DNA from: Haloferax marisrubri
Lineage (GTDB): Archaea > Halobacteriota > Halobacteria > Halobacteriales > Haloferacaceae
Assembly (NCBI RefSeq): GCF_001469875.2
Contig: NZ_LOPW02000004.1
Span: 1-64,000, forward strand
Length of the DNA: 64,000 nt
Reading direction: 5' to 3'
Made by a program: the position numbers and the translations under genes. Below are positions 9,014 to 18,117 of the stretch, piece by piece (position 1 is the stretch's first letter; every line of letters starts with the position of its first letter). A model generated the notes under the pieces. That model did not search any database, had not been told where the DNA came from, and saw nothing but the letters and a program-made list of their open reading frames with translations.

Positions 9014-10028
9014 TCGCGGACTCCTCCGCGTCCGCGGGCGACGGCTCCGCGGTGTCCTCGGCCTCGCCCGACTCGTCGTCGGTGACGGCGCTGTCGCCGT
9101 CTGTGTCGCTTCCCTCGTCGCCGCCGCCCTCGCCGTCGTCCTCGTCGTAGAAGTGCATGAACACGTCCTCGATGGCCGTCTCGCGGACTTCGAGGTCGTC
9201 GATTCGGTAGCCTTCGAGCGCGTCCACGAGGGCGTCGTAGTTGCCCGAGGTGACGAGTCGCATCGAGCCGTCCGGTTCGATGCGGGCGTCGATGGTCTCC
9301 GGGAAGTCGAAGTCGGCGAGGTCGATAGAATCCGGCGACTGGACCGTGACGACCTTCCCGCTTCGGGCGAGCAGGTCGTCGATGTCCTCGACGGCGACGA
9401 GGCGACCGTCTCGGATGATGGCGACGCGGTCGCAGACCTCGCGGACCTCGCCGAGGATGTGCGTCGAGAAGAACACCGTCACCCCGCGGTCGCGCTCCTC
9501 GCGGAGGAACTCGTAGAACTCCTGTTGGACGAGCGGGTCCAGCCCCGAGGTCGGTTCGTCCATCACGACCACCCGCGGGTCGTGCATGAACGCCTGCACG
9601 AGGGCGAGTTTCTGGCGGTTCCCGCGCGAGTAGGCCCGCACCGGCCGGTCGAGGGGCACCGGAAATCGGTCGAGGAGTTCGTCGCGGCGGGCGTCGCCGG
9701 AGAGTCCGGCGAAGTAGTCGAGGGTCTTCCGGCCGGTCACGTCGTCGTAGAACCGCGGGTCACCGGGGATGTGGCCGACGCGGGCGAGCACGTCGAGAAA
9801 GGCCGCGCGGTCGTCCACCGGCACGCCGAGGACGCTCGCCGTGCCGTCGGTCGGTTTGAGCAGGCCGAGGAGGAGGCGAATCGTCGTGGACTTCCCCGCG
9901 CCGTTGGGGCCGAGGAAGCCGAACAGTTCGCCCTCCGAGACCGAAAGCGACAGCTCCTCGACGCCGCGAACGTCCCCGTAGAACTTGGTCAGACCGTCGA
10001 TGTCGATAGCGGGGACGGACATACTCAC
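9006..10028 (-). CDS. ABC transporter ATP-binding protein
   Basis: A 340-residue ABC ATPase. Visible motifs are Walker A GPNGAGKSTT, a signature-like YSRGNRQKLALVQAF, Walker B VVVMDEPTSGLDP and the switch histidine in FFSTHILGEV. The order matches CcmA/DrrA-type exporter ATPases. The last 45 or so residues are a Gly/Glu/Asp-rich tail that looks disordered and is unusual for the family. It partners the overlapping ABC-2 permease gene downstream. The upstream 127-bp gap separates it from the divergent secreted-protein gene. Confidence 0.92.
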   Translation of the reverse strand: MSMSVPAIDIDGLTKFYGDVRGVEELSLSVSEGELFGFLGPNGAGKSTTIRLLLGLLKPTDGTASVLGVPVDDRAAFLDVLARVGHIPGDPRFYDDVTGRKTLDYFAGLSGDARRDELLDRFPVPLDRPVRAYSRGNRQKLALVQAFMHDPRVVVMDEPTSGLDPLVQQEFYEFLREERDRGVTVFFSTHILGEVREVCDRVAIIRDGRLVAVEDIDDLLARSGKVVTVQSPDSIDLADFDFPETIDARIEPDGSMRLVTSGNYDALVDALEGYRIDDLEVRETAIEDVFMHFYDEDDGEGGGDEGSDTDGDSAVTDDESGEAEDTAEPSPADAEESANA

Positions 10029-10155
10029 ACGTAGGCGCGCGCCGGACGTATCCCTTGCGTGACGTTACCGCCGACCGAGAGCCGAGCGTGTTGTTAAGCT
10101 TACATACCGCGTATCTAGAGCGACTGAAGCGGGGCCACCCGCCGGTCCCTTCACC

Positions 10156-12108
10156 ATGACTCGTCGTCCCCGGCGGGCGAGTGCGGTGCTCCTCGCCACG
10201 CTGTTGGTCCTGTCCGCCCTCGTCGGCGCAACCGGGAGCGCCGCGGCCGCCAGTCGGGTGACCGGGAGCCCCGACCTCTCGATTATCGCGCCGGAGAACC
10301 GACTCGTCGCCGGCACCGAGACCGCGGTCGAGGTGTTCGTCGTCAACAGCGGGACGGTCACCGACGACGGCCCCGAGGAGTACGAGGCGCTCGTCCAGAC
10401 GGCGCGCGCGCTGACCATCCGCGGCGAGTCGAACGGCCCCATCACCGTCGTCAGCGGCGAGGTCCCCGTCGGAACCGTCCCCGAGGGCGTCTCCGGGCCG
10501 GCGTCGCTCCGCCTCCGCGTCGCCGAGGGCGCGCGACCCGACACCTACGAGGTTCCCGTCGAGTTCACCTACGACTACACCGCCTCGGTGTACGTGGACG
10601 GCGAGACGGTCCGGACGACCCACCGGAGCAGGACCATCACGCGGGACCTCGAAGTCGTCGTGGAGCGCCGGCCCGCGTTCGAGGTCCGGGCGGTCGACGC
10701 CGCCCTCGCGGTCGGCGACAGCGGCACCCTCGCAATCGATATCGAGAACGTCGGCCCCGTCGGGGCCGCGGACGCGACCGTGACCGTCACCTCGACCGAC
10801 CCGGAGATAACGTTCGGGAGCGGCGTCGCCTCCGCCGAGACCTTCGTCGGCGAGTGGGAGGCGGGCGCGACAGAGCGCGCGAGCTTCCGCGCCCGCGTCG
10901 CCGACGACGCCATCGTCCGCAACTACTCGGTCGAGTTGACCGTGAGCTACCGCGACGAAGACGGCCAAGACCGAACCTCGCGGACGGTCGTCGCCGGGGT
11001 GCGACCGACCCGCGGGGCCGACTTCGAACTCGCGGACGTGGACGCCGCGGTCGCCGTCGGCGACACCGGCACGCTGACGCTCGAACTCGTAAACGTCGGC
11101 GACGCGACCGCCGCGGCGACGACCGTCGGCGTGACGTCCGCCGACTCCGAGGTGACCTTCGGAGCCGGCGCGCCCGCCGCGGAGGCCTACGTCGGCGCGT
11201 GGGAACCCGGCGAGACGAGGCGGGTGAGCTTCCGGGCCCGCGTCGCCGACGACGCCCTCGACCGGCCCTACTCGCTCGACGTGGCCGTCTCGTTCCGCAA
11301 CCCCAACGGCGACCGGAAGACCCAGTCGCTCGTCGCCGGCCTCGACCCCGGCGCTGGGCCGGCGTTCGCCGTGACGGTCGAAGAGAGCACGCTCAGAGTC
11401 GGCGGCGTCGGGCGCGTCGTCGGCACCGTCGAGAACGTCGGCGGGGGCGAGGCCCGCGACGTGGTGCTCCGCCTCGAAACCGACGACCCGGCGCTGACGC
11501 CGACGGACCTCGACGTGACCGTCGGCACGCTCGCGCCCGGCGAGGCCGCCGAGTTCGAGTACGCCATCGGCCTCGCCGCGGGCACGACGCCGGGGACGCG
11601 TCGGCTCCCGTTCGTGGTCGAGTACCGGCCGCCGGGCGACGAACTGCGCGCGGCCGACCGGACCGACGTGCTCGCGGCGGTGAGCACCGGCGACCCCGCC
11701 GTCGCGGTCGAACCGCGGAACGCGACGTTCGAGGTGGACTCGACCGGTCGGCTCGTCCTCGCGGTGACGAACACCGAGGCGACGCCGCAGACCGACGTGA
11801 CGGTCAGACTCGTCGCCGAGGAGCCGCTTTCGAGCGAGGACGCCGTCGCGTTCGTCCCGCGGCTCGACGCCGGCGAGACGCGCCTCGTCGTGTTCGACCT
11901 CGAAGTGAGCGGCGACGCCGTCCCGAAGACGCAGGTCGTCGGCGTCGAGGTGAGCTACGAGGACGACGCCGGCAGACAGCTCTCGACGGGCACCCAGCGG
12001 GTCGCCGTCGAGGTGGTCGAACCGGCGACGACGTTCCCCCTCTTCCCGGCGCTCGTCGTGGTCCTCGCGCTCGCGGGCGTCGGCTACTGGTGGTACCGTC
12101 GGCGCTGA
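10156..12108 (+). CDS. Secreted, membrane-anchored CARDB/COG1361-type repeat protein
   Basis: A 650-residue surface protein. It has a signal peptide (positively charged start, hydrophobic VLLATLLVLSALVGATGSAAAA) and a C-terminal anchor FPALVVVLALAGVGYWWY followed by three arginines. Between them are four tandem beta-sandwich units of about 112-116 residues starting near residues 172, 288, 401 and 513. Each has a pattern like VDAALAVGDSGTLAIDIENVG and later an FRARVADDA motif; the first two are clearly recent duplicates. This matches CARDB/NEW3 alpha-galactosidase-like domains of the S-layer-associated COG1361 group. The divergent ABC exporter may be a functional neighbour, but this is inference. 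Confidence 0.8.
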   Translation: MTRRPRRASAVLLATLLVLSALVGATGSAAAASRVTGSPDLSIIAPENRLVAGTETAVEVFVVNSGTVTDDGPEEYEALVQTARALTIRGESNGPITVVSGEVPVGTVPEGVSGPASLRLRVAEGARPDTYEVPVEFTYDYTASVYVDGETVRTTHRSRTITRDLEVVVERRPAFEVRAVDAALAVGDSGTLAIDIENVGPVGAADATVTVTSTDPEITFGSGVASAETFVGEWEAGATERASFRARVADDAIVRNYSVELTVSYRDEDGQDRTSRTVVAGVRPTRGADFELADVDAAVAVGDTGTLTLELVNVGDATAAATTVGVTSADSEVTFGAGAPAAEAYVGAWEPGETRRVSFRARVADDALDRPYSLDVAVSFRNPNGDRKTQSLVAGLDPGAGPAFAVTVEESTLRVGGVGRVVGTVENVGGGEARDVVLRLETDDPALTPTDLDVTVGTLAPGEAAEFEYAIGLAAGTTPGTRRLPFVVEYRPPGDELRAADRTDVLAAVSTGDPAVAVEPRNATFEVDSTGRLVLAVTNTEATPQTDVTVRLVAEEPLSSEDAVAFVPRLDAGETRLVVFDLEVSGDAVPKTQVVGVEVSYEDDAGRQLSTGTQRVAVEVVEPATTFPLFPALVVVLALAGVGYWWYRRR

Positions 12109-12127
12109 AAAAACAGTCGGCGCGCGC

Positions 12128-12544
12128 TCAGTCGTCGGCCGGCGACGCGGGACCGGGCATCCCGCCGGGCGTCGTCGGCTCGCTCACCCACGCCTGCCAC
12201 GCCATGATGAGCATGGAGACGATGAGACAGACCCCCCACAGGAACGTCGTCGGAATCAGGAACATGAGTCCGAACCCGACGCCGACCCAGATAGTGAGCG
12301 GCAACAGCCACTGGCCGACGACGAACAGTCCGCTCACCGCGGCCCGGAGCCGCCCCGTCAGCGCGAACGCGTCAACCGCGAACCCCATCACGACCGCGAG
12401 AATCGAGAGCACGCCCAAGTGCGCGTGCCCGCCCACCAGCCACGACGGCACGCCTCCCGATTCCAGCAGCGTGTACTGGTACAACCCAACCACCATCATC
12501 GTCGCGAGCCCGAGGAACCCCGACGTTTTGAGTATGCGTGACAT
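12128..12544 (-). CDS. Small four-helix membrane protein with GGHAHLG motif
   Basis: A 138-residue integral membrane protein with four predicted helices: FLGLATMMVVGLYQYTLL, LGVLSILAVVMGFAVDAFAL, AVSGLFVVGQWLLPLTIWVGVG, and LIPTTFLWGVCLIVSMLIMAW. The conserved-looking GGHAHLGVLS at the start of helix 2 recalls the His-containing motif of styrene-oxide isomerase/hydroxylaminobenzene-mutase-like proteins, but I cannot confirm homology. I chose the ATG at 12544; an ATG two codons upstream is equally possible. It lies downstream of uvrA on the same strand with a 133-bp gap. Function unknown. Confidence 0.6.
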   Translation of the reverse strand: MSRILKTSGFLGLATMMVVGLYQYTLLESGGVPSWLVGGHAHLGVLSILAVVMGFAVDAFALTGRLRAAVSGLFVVGQWLLPLTIWVGVGFGLMFLIPTTFLWGVCLIVSMLIMAWQAWVSEPTTPGGMPGPASPADD

Positions 12545-12677
12545 ACACATGATTCTGACGTGAAACGATAAGAAATGTCTTTCCCCAGAGTAGTTCGATT
12601 GTCGAAAGCCAGCCGCCTGCGAGCGACCGTCGGCGCGAAACGGACGTCGAAAACGGAACTCCGCGGCGACGGCCGGC

Positions 12678-15626
12678 TCAGTCGTCGTTCGCCACTTTCG
12701 CGGGCTTGCGGCGGTCCGAGCGCGGGCCCTCCTCGTCCACGTCGGGGAGGTAGTCGCGGAGGTACCGTCCCGTGTGGGAGTCGGGGTTTTCAGCGATTTC
12801 TTCGGGCGTGCCGCTGGCGACGATGGTTCCGCCGCCCGCGCCGCCCTCGGGGCCGAGGTCGACGATGTGGTCGGCGTTCTTCACGAGGTCGAGTTCGTGT
12901 TCGACCACGAGGACGGTGTTGCCGTTGTCGACGAGGCGCTGGAGCACCTCAATGAGCTTTCGCTCGTCTTCCTTGTGGAGGCCGGTCGTCGGCTCGTCGA
13001 GGAGATACAGCGTGTCGCCGGTCTGCTTCTTGCCGAGTTCCTCGGCGAGTTTGACGCGCTGGGCCTCGCCCCCGGAGAGGGTGGTCGACGGCTGACCGAG
13101 TTGCATGTAGCCGAGGCCCACGTCGTGGAGCAGTTGGAGGCGGCGGCGAATCTGCGAGTTCGCCTCGAAAAAGTCGAGCGCCTCGTCGACTTCCATGTCG
13201 AGCACGTCGGCGATGGTCTTGTCCTTGTACGTCACGTCGAGCGTCTCGGCGTTGTAGCGCGCGCCGTTACACTCCTCGCAGGGCACGTACACGTCCGAGA
13301 GGAAGTTCATCTCGATTTTGACGTTGCCCTGTCCCTTGCAAGCCTCACAGCGGCCGCCCTTGACGTTGAAGGAGAACCGGCCCTTCTCGTAGCCGCGCTG
13401 TTTCGAGAGCTTCGTCTCGGCGAACAGTTCGCGGACGTAGTCGAAGACGCCGGTGTACGTCGCCGGGTTCGACCGCGGGGTGCGACCGATGGGCGACTGG
13501 TCGATGAGCCGCACCGTCTCGATTTCGTCGTAGCCCTCGATGGCGTCGTGCTCGCCGGGGTCGACGGAGGTGTTGTCGTTCATCCGGCGGGCGAGCCCCT
13601 TGTAGAGAATCTCGTGCATCAGGGTGGACTTGCCCGACCCCGAGACGCCGGTGACGGCCGTGAACGTCCCGAGGGGAATCGGCACGTCGAGGTCGTCGAG
13701 GTTGTGCTGGCGCGCGCCGCGGACGACGAGTTCGCCGTCGCCCTCGCGGCGGCTCTCGGGTACGTCGATGTCCTTGCGACCCGAGAGGTAGTCGGCCGTG
13801 ATGGAGTCGTCGGCCGCGACGATGTCGTCGAAGTCGCCCTGCGCGACGACCTCGCCGCCGCGCTTGCCCGGGCCGGGACCCATGTCGATGATTTCGTCGG
13901 CCCGGCGCATCGTCTCCTCGTCGTGTTCGACGACGATGAGCGTGTTGCCGAGGTCGCGGAGGCCTTCGAGCGTGTTGAGCAGTTTGTCGTTGTCGCGCTG
14001 GTGGAGGCCGATAGACGGCTCGTCGAGGACGTAGAGGACGCCCACGAGGCCGGAGCCGACCTGCGTGGCGAGGCGGATGCGCTGGGACTCGCCGCCCGAG
14101 AGCGTGGCGGCCTCGCGGTCCAAGGTGAGGTATTCGAGGCCGACTTCGGTCATGAAGCCGAGGCGGGCGCGAATCTCCTTGAGAATCTCCTGTGCGATGG
14201 TCCGGTCGCGCTCCGAGAGGTCGGCTTCGAGGCCCTCGAAGTGTTCGAGCGCGCCCGCGATGGTCATGCGGTTGACCTCGGGGAGCGTCGTGCCGCCGAC
14301 GCGGACGTGGCGCGACTGCTCTTTGAGCCGCGACCCGTTGCAGTCGGGGCAGGTCGTGACGGCCATGAACTCCTCGATGTGGTCGCGCGTCCGGTCGGAG
14401 TCGGTCTCGACGTGGCGGCGTTCGAGGTTGCCGACGACGCCCTCGAAGGGGTGTTCCTTGTGGCGCGTGCCGTTTTTCGTCGTCCACTCGAACACCACGT
14501 CCTCGGTGGTGCCGAACAGGAAGGCGTCCTGCACCTCGTCGGAAAGCTCCTCGAACGGCGTGTCCACGCTGACGCCGAAGTGGTCGGCGACGTTGTCGAG
14601 CTGGCGGCGGTAGTACGTCCGGTTGTAGCTCCACGGCTCGAAGACGTGCTTGAGCGGCTTCGACGGCTCGGTGACGACGAGGTCGGGGTCGACCTCCTTG
14701 GCCTTACCGAGGCCCTCGCACTCCGGACAGGCCCCGTGGGGGCTGTTGAACGAGAACGACCGCGTCTCGATTTCCGAAAAGCGGAACGACGAGTTCGGGT
14801 TGCCGAGTTCCTCGGAGAACTCGACGACGAGGCGGTCGTCGCCCTCGCCCGCGAGCGACCCGGTCGACCGGGTGTTGGAGGCGAAGGGGAGGTCCTCGGG
14901 CGGGTCGGGGACGATGAGTTTGAGGACGCCGCCGGCCTCTTCGAGGGCGGTCTCGACGGAGTCGGCGATGCGGGAGCGCGCCTCGGGCGCGACCTTCACG
15001 CGGTCGACGACCACGTCGATGGTGTGGTCGTAGTTCTTGTCGAGTTCGGGCGTCTCGAACGAGAGGTCGAACTCCTCGCCGTCGACCTCGACGCGGGCGT
15101 AGCCCTCGGAGACGAGGTCCGAAAACAGGTCCTTGAACTCGCCTTTCTGGTCGCGGACGACCGGCGCGACGACCTTCGCGCGGGTGCCCTCGGGGAGTTC
15201 GAGAATCTGGTCGACCATGTCCTGTGCGGACTGCTCGCCGACCTCCTCGCCCGTGATGGGGTCGTACTGGGTGCCGACGCGGGCGTACAGGAGGCGGAGG
15301 TAGTCGTGGAGTTCGGTGACGGTCCCGACGGTCGACCGGGGGTTGTTGGCCCCGTTCTTCTGGTCGATGGAGATGGCGGGCGAGAGGCCCTCGACGGCCT
15401 CGACTTTCGGCTTGTCCATCTGGCCGAGGAAGTTCCGCGCGTAGGCCGAAAGCGACTCGATGTACCGCCGCTGGCCCTCCGCGTAGACGGTGTCGAACGC
15501 GAGGGAGGACTTGCCTGACCCCGACAGGCCGGTGACGACGGTGAACGTCTCGCGGGGGATGCGAACGTCGAGGTTCTTGAGGTTGTGCTCTTCGGCACCG
15601 CGAACCTCGATGTAGTCCTTGCTCAT
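12678..15626 (-). CDS. uvrA: Excinuclease ABC subunit A
   Basis: A 982-residue UvrA, the damage-recognition ATPase of bacterial-type nucleotide excision repair. Both ABC modules are complete: the first Walker A is GLSGSGKSS, the second GVSGSGKST, with signatures LSGGESQRIRLA and LSGGEAQRVKLAEE. Zinc fingers are seen as CPECEGLGK, CPDCNGSRL and the CEACKGQGN/CEECNGARY pair. The length and start MSKDYIEVRGAEEHNLKN are normal. It follows sepF on the same strand after a 120-bp gap. uvrB and uvrC are not in this window. Confidence 0.98.
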   Translation of the reverse strand: MSKDYIEVRGAEEHNLKNLDVRIPRETFTVVTGLSGSGKSSLAFDTVYAEGQRRYIESLSAYARNFLGQMDKPKVEAVEGLSPAISIDQKNGANNPRSTVGTVTELHDYLRLLYARVGTQYDPITGEEVGEQSAQDMVDQILELPEGTRAKVVAPVVRDQKGEFKDLFSDLVSEGYARVEVDGEEFDLSFETPELDKNYDHTIDVVVDRVKVAPEARSRIADSVETALEEAGGVLKLIVPDPPEDLPFASNTRSTGSLAGEGDDRLVVEFSEELGNPNSSFRFSEIETRSFSFNSPHGACPECEGLGKAKEVDPDLVVTEPSKPLKHVFEPWSYNRTYYRRQLDNVADHFGVSVDTPFEELSDEVQDAFLFGTTEDVVFEWTTKNGTRHKEHPFEGVVGNLERRHVETDSDRTRDHIEEFMAVTTCPDCNGSRLKEQSRHVRVGGTTLPEVNRMTIAGALEHFEGLEADLSERDRTIAQEILKEIRARLGFMTEVGLEYLTLDREAATLSGGESQRIRLATQVGSGLVGVLYVLDEPSIGLHQRDNDKLLNTLEGLRDLGNTLIVVEHDEETMRRADEIIDMGPGPGKRGGEVVAQGDFDDIVAADDSITADYLSGRKDIDVPESRREGDGELVVRGARQHNLDDLDVPIPLGTFTAVTGVSGSGKSTLMHEILYKGLARRMNDNTSVDPGEHDAIEGYDEIETVRLIDQSPIGRTPRSNPATYTGVFDYVRELFAETKLSKQRGYEKGRFSFNVKGGRCEACKGQGNVKIEMNFLSDVYVPCEECNGARYNAETLDVTYKDKTIADVLDMEVDEALDFFEANSQIRRRLQLLHDVGLGYMQLGQPSTTLSGGEAQRVKLAEELGKKQTGDTLYLLDEPTTGLHKEDERKLIEVLQRLVDNGNTVLVVEHELDLVKNADHIVDLGPEGGAGGGTIVASGTPEEIAENPDSHTGRYLRDYLPDVDEEGPRSDRRKPAKVANDD

Positions 15627-15746
15627 TCGGACGACTCTAGGAACGAGAGGACCGAATAGGCATCGGTTCGGGCCGTTTGAACCGCATCGCTCGCGTCTGC
15701 GAGTCGGGGAGAAACCGGTGCGTAAGCGGGGTGTCGTCCGCCGCCG

Positions 15747-16103
15747 TCAGCCGTTGAGCTTCTGCCGCGAGATAGAGATGCCCGTGGGCGTGATGACGAT
15801 TTGGTCGTCGCCCTTCTGGACGATGTCGCCGTCGACCTCGCGCGCGACCTGCCGGAGGTCGTCGATGATGTGTTCCATCGTGTTGTCGGAGGTCGTGTGG
15901 CGGGTGATGTCCGCGATGACCAGATTGCCGTCGTAGACGGCGTCCTTGATGGCGATAACGTCCTGCTGGCCGCCGATTTCGGCGATGTGAACCGAGAGTC
16001 CGGCGTCGCCGCGAGCGGTGTCGAAGTCGTCGAGGTCGAGTTCGACGTAGTCCTCGGTCGTTCGGGAACCACCACCACCGAGAATCTTACTCATGATACC
16101 CAT
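15747..16103 (-). CDS. sepF: Archaeal cell-division protein SepF
   Basis: A 118-residue SepF. The extreme N-terminus MGIMSKILGG is the short amphipathic helix that binds the membrane, followed by a flexible Gly/Ser linker and the globular SepF domain (YVELDLDDF to SISRQKLNG). In archaea that lack FtsA, SepF anchors FtsZ to the membrane and is essential in Haloferax volcanii (established knowledge). I start at the ATG at 16103; the upstream ATG at 16121 would bury the amphipathic helix. It lies upstream of uvrA, the same neighbour as in H. volcanii as I recall. Confidence 0.93.
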   Translation of the reverse strand: MGIMSKILGGGGSRTTEDYVELDLDDFDTARGDAGLSVHIAEIGGQQDVIAIKDAVYDGNLVIADITRHTTSDNTMEHIIDDLRQVAREVDGDIVQKGDDQIVITPTGISISRQKLNG

Positions 16104-16322
16104 AGGACGTAGAGAGGCCACAACGGGGTTAGTTCTTACGTCAGACGACTATCGGTTTTCAGACACTTCTCGCCCCGGCGACCCGACGAATCGACGGCAG
16201 TACCGCCACACGAGGACGGTGTCGCGAGGGGCGTCGATTCCCGTTGACGGCCGACGCGCGCGCCGGGCGCGGCGTTTCGCCGGGTGTTTTTACCCCGCGG
16301 CGCGCGGGAGCAGACGAACACG

Positions 16323-17003
16323 ATGACCTTCAGCATCTGCGTCCGCGAGCCGTACGTCGACGCCGACGGCGACGACCAGCACCGCTTCGGCGTCGCCGTG
16401 ACGACCCGCCTCCCGGGGGTCGGCGCACTCTGTCCGTTTGCAAGTGAACACGGCGCGGTGGCGACACAGGCGCTGACGAACGTCGAACTCGGGGAGAAGG
16501 GCCTGGACTACCTCGAAGACGGTCTCGCCGCCGACGACGCCCTGCAGGCGCTGTTGAACGCCGACGACGGGCGGGCGGAGCGACAGCTCCACGGCGTCGG
16601 CTCCGAGACGACGTTCGCCTTCACCGGCGACGACTGCCTCGGCTGGGCGGGCCACCGCGAGGGCGACGACTACACCGTCGCGGGCAACCTGCTCACGGGC
16701 GCGGAAGTCGTCGAAGCCACCGCCGACGCGTACGAGCGGAACGCCGACGGCGACGAACCGCTCGCGAAGCGCCTCATCGACGCGCTCGGCGCGGGACACG
16801 CCGCGGGCGGCGACAAGCGCGACGACCTCGACATCCAGAGCGCGGCCGTCGTCGTGACCTCGACCGAGGACCGCGAGATGGAGCCGTACTACAACGACCT
16901 CCGCGTGGACGCGACGGAGACGCCGCTGCGCGACCTTCGAGAGACGTTCTCGATGGCGCGTGAGGGGTACGAGGCGGCGCTGGAGAAGTACGCAGAAGAG
17001 TAA
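16323..17003 (+). CDS. DUF1028 family protein (Ntn-hydrolase-like)
   Basis: A 226-residue DUF1028 protein. The N-terminus TFSICVREPYVD and the following FGVAVTTRLPGVGALCPFASEHGAVATQALTN are diagnostic: DUF1028 members carry an N-terminal Thr/Ser nucleophile-like residue and the Ntn fold. Substrate and reaction are not established for the family. The start ATG at 16323 puts Thr directly after Met, consistent with autoprocessing. It is divergent from sepF with a 219-bp gap that contains no other gene. Confidence 0.85.
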   Translation: MTFSICVREPYVDADGDDQHRFGVAVTTRLPGVGALCPFASEHGAVATQALTNVELGEKGLDYLEDGLAADDALQALLNADDGRAERQLHGVGSETTFAFTGDDCLGWAGHREGDDYTVAGNLLTGAEVVEATADAYERNADGDEPLAKRLIDALGAGHAAGGDKRDDLDIQSAAVVVTSTEDREMEPYYNDLRVDATETPLRDLRETFSMAREGYEAALEKYAEE

Positions 17004-17045
17004 CGAGAGTTCTGAGCGCCGGGGCCGGAGACCGCGCGGGTCGGC

Positions 17046-17525
17046 TCAGACCGAGAACTCGAAGAGGTCGTCGCCGACGTGGTGGATGGACTCGACGACC
17101 TTGCCGGAGTCGCCGACGAGGTCCGCCCCGTCTTCGAGCGCGCGCCCCACGGCGAGCACCTTGCCGTGGGTCTCCTCGGCGATGACGACCAGGTCGCCCG
17201 CCTCGATGGTGTCGTCGGCCTCGGTGATGCCGGGGCGCATCACGTCGGCCCCGCTGGAGACGAACGAGACCGCGCCCGCGTCGACCGTGACGACGTTCGT
17301 CGTCGGCGGGAACTGGTTCGCGCCCTTGACCGTGAGGAACGGCTGGTCGTCGACGTACATGACCGCCGGCTCGCCGTCGACGAGGACGACCTCGTAGTCG
17401 GCGTCGGCGAACTCGACCGCCTCGAACGCGTCGCCGTCGAGGGCGACGCCGAGGGACGATTCGATGGAGTCGCACAGCGCGTCGATTTCGTCGCTTCGGA
17501 GGTGGTGGCGGGACTTGACCTTCAT
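17046..17525 (-). CDS. PUA-domain RNA-binding protein (MCT-1-like)
   Basis: A 159-residue protein. Residues 1-80 match the archaeal pre-PUA domain (MKVKSRHHLRSDEIDALCDSI), and residues 80-155 form a PUA domain with its usual start FLTVKGANQFPPTTNVVTVDAGAV and a glycine-rich end. Homologues (DUF1947/MCT-1/Tma20) bind RNA and in eukaryotes act in translation re-initiation or ribosome recycling. The ATG at 17525 is chosen because MKVKSRHHLR is the conserved N-terminus. It is convergent with the DUF1028 gene. Confidence 0.85.
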   Translation of the reverse strand: MKVKSRHHLRSDEIDALCDSIESSLGVALDGDAFEAVEFADADYEVVLVDGEPAVMYVDDQPFLTVKGANQFPPTTNVVTVDAGAVSFVSSGADVMRPGITEADDTIEAGDLVVIAEETHGKVLAVGRALEDGADLVGDSGKVVESIHHVGDDLFEFSV

Positions 17526-17694
17526 ACCGGGTCGTGGACGCTCACGGCCGATAAATCGACCGCTCCGCATCGACTGGCCGGTGACGCCGCCCCGTGGTCG
17601 GACAGGCGCGACCCGACCTGCCCCGTCGATGTCCGACGCGCGTCAGACTGTGACGGGATAAACTGCTAAGTACGATTGGGTCCACTCCAACCAT

Positions 17695-17997
17695 ATGTGG
17701 CGCTCCCGGACGAACCGGGACCGGAAGCGTGTCGTGTGCATCGCATGCGGTGACGCGGTCCTCCGGTCGGCGGCGCGCGAGTACGACAAAGAGGGGAACC
17801 GCTGGGAACGGCACGGTAAGCGGTTCGAACACCTCTGTAAGGCCTGTTATCGGGGACTCTGCCACCAGCCCCGCGAGGAGCTCGAAGGCCTCCTCGTCGA
17901 CATCGAAGAACACGGCATCTCCAACGAGGAGTTCCTGCTTCGCTACTTCGACGCGGTCAAAGAGCGGTACGAATCGCCCGGCGAGCGCGGCCGCTGA
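17695..17997 (+). CDS. Small zinc-finger protein
   Basis: A 100-residue basic protein with a four-cysteine zinc site: VCIACGDAV near residue 14 and HLCKACYRGLCHQP near residue 55. The rest is charged helix. It is probably nucleic-acid- or protein-binding, and homologues appear confined to haloarchaea. It precedes the RNase R gene by 120 bp on the same strand, so a link to RNA metabolism is possible but only inferred. Confidence 0.75.
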   Translation: MWRSRTNRDRKRVVCIACGDAVLRSAAREYDKEGNRWERHGKRFEHLCKACYRGLCHQPREELEGLLVDIEEHGISNEEFLLRYFDAVKERYESPGERGR

Positions 17998-18117
17998 GGT
18001 CGCGTCCGCCAATCCGTCGCCGGACCGTGGAAACGCGCGGTCGCGAGCGACGTCGTTGCTTTCTCGTCGCGGGTCGTGCCCGACACTCATTTCTCCCTGC
18101 CCCGTCTAGTCGGGGCT

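Noticed and set aside
13345-14634. Long minus- and plus-strand frames across uvrA (up to 914 codons)
   Set aside because: They are in other frames of uvrA, very rich in Arg, Pro or Glu/Val, and carry no domain. This is the usual artefact of high-GC haloarchaeal codons.
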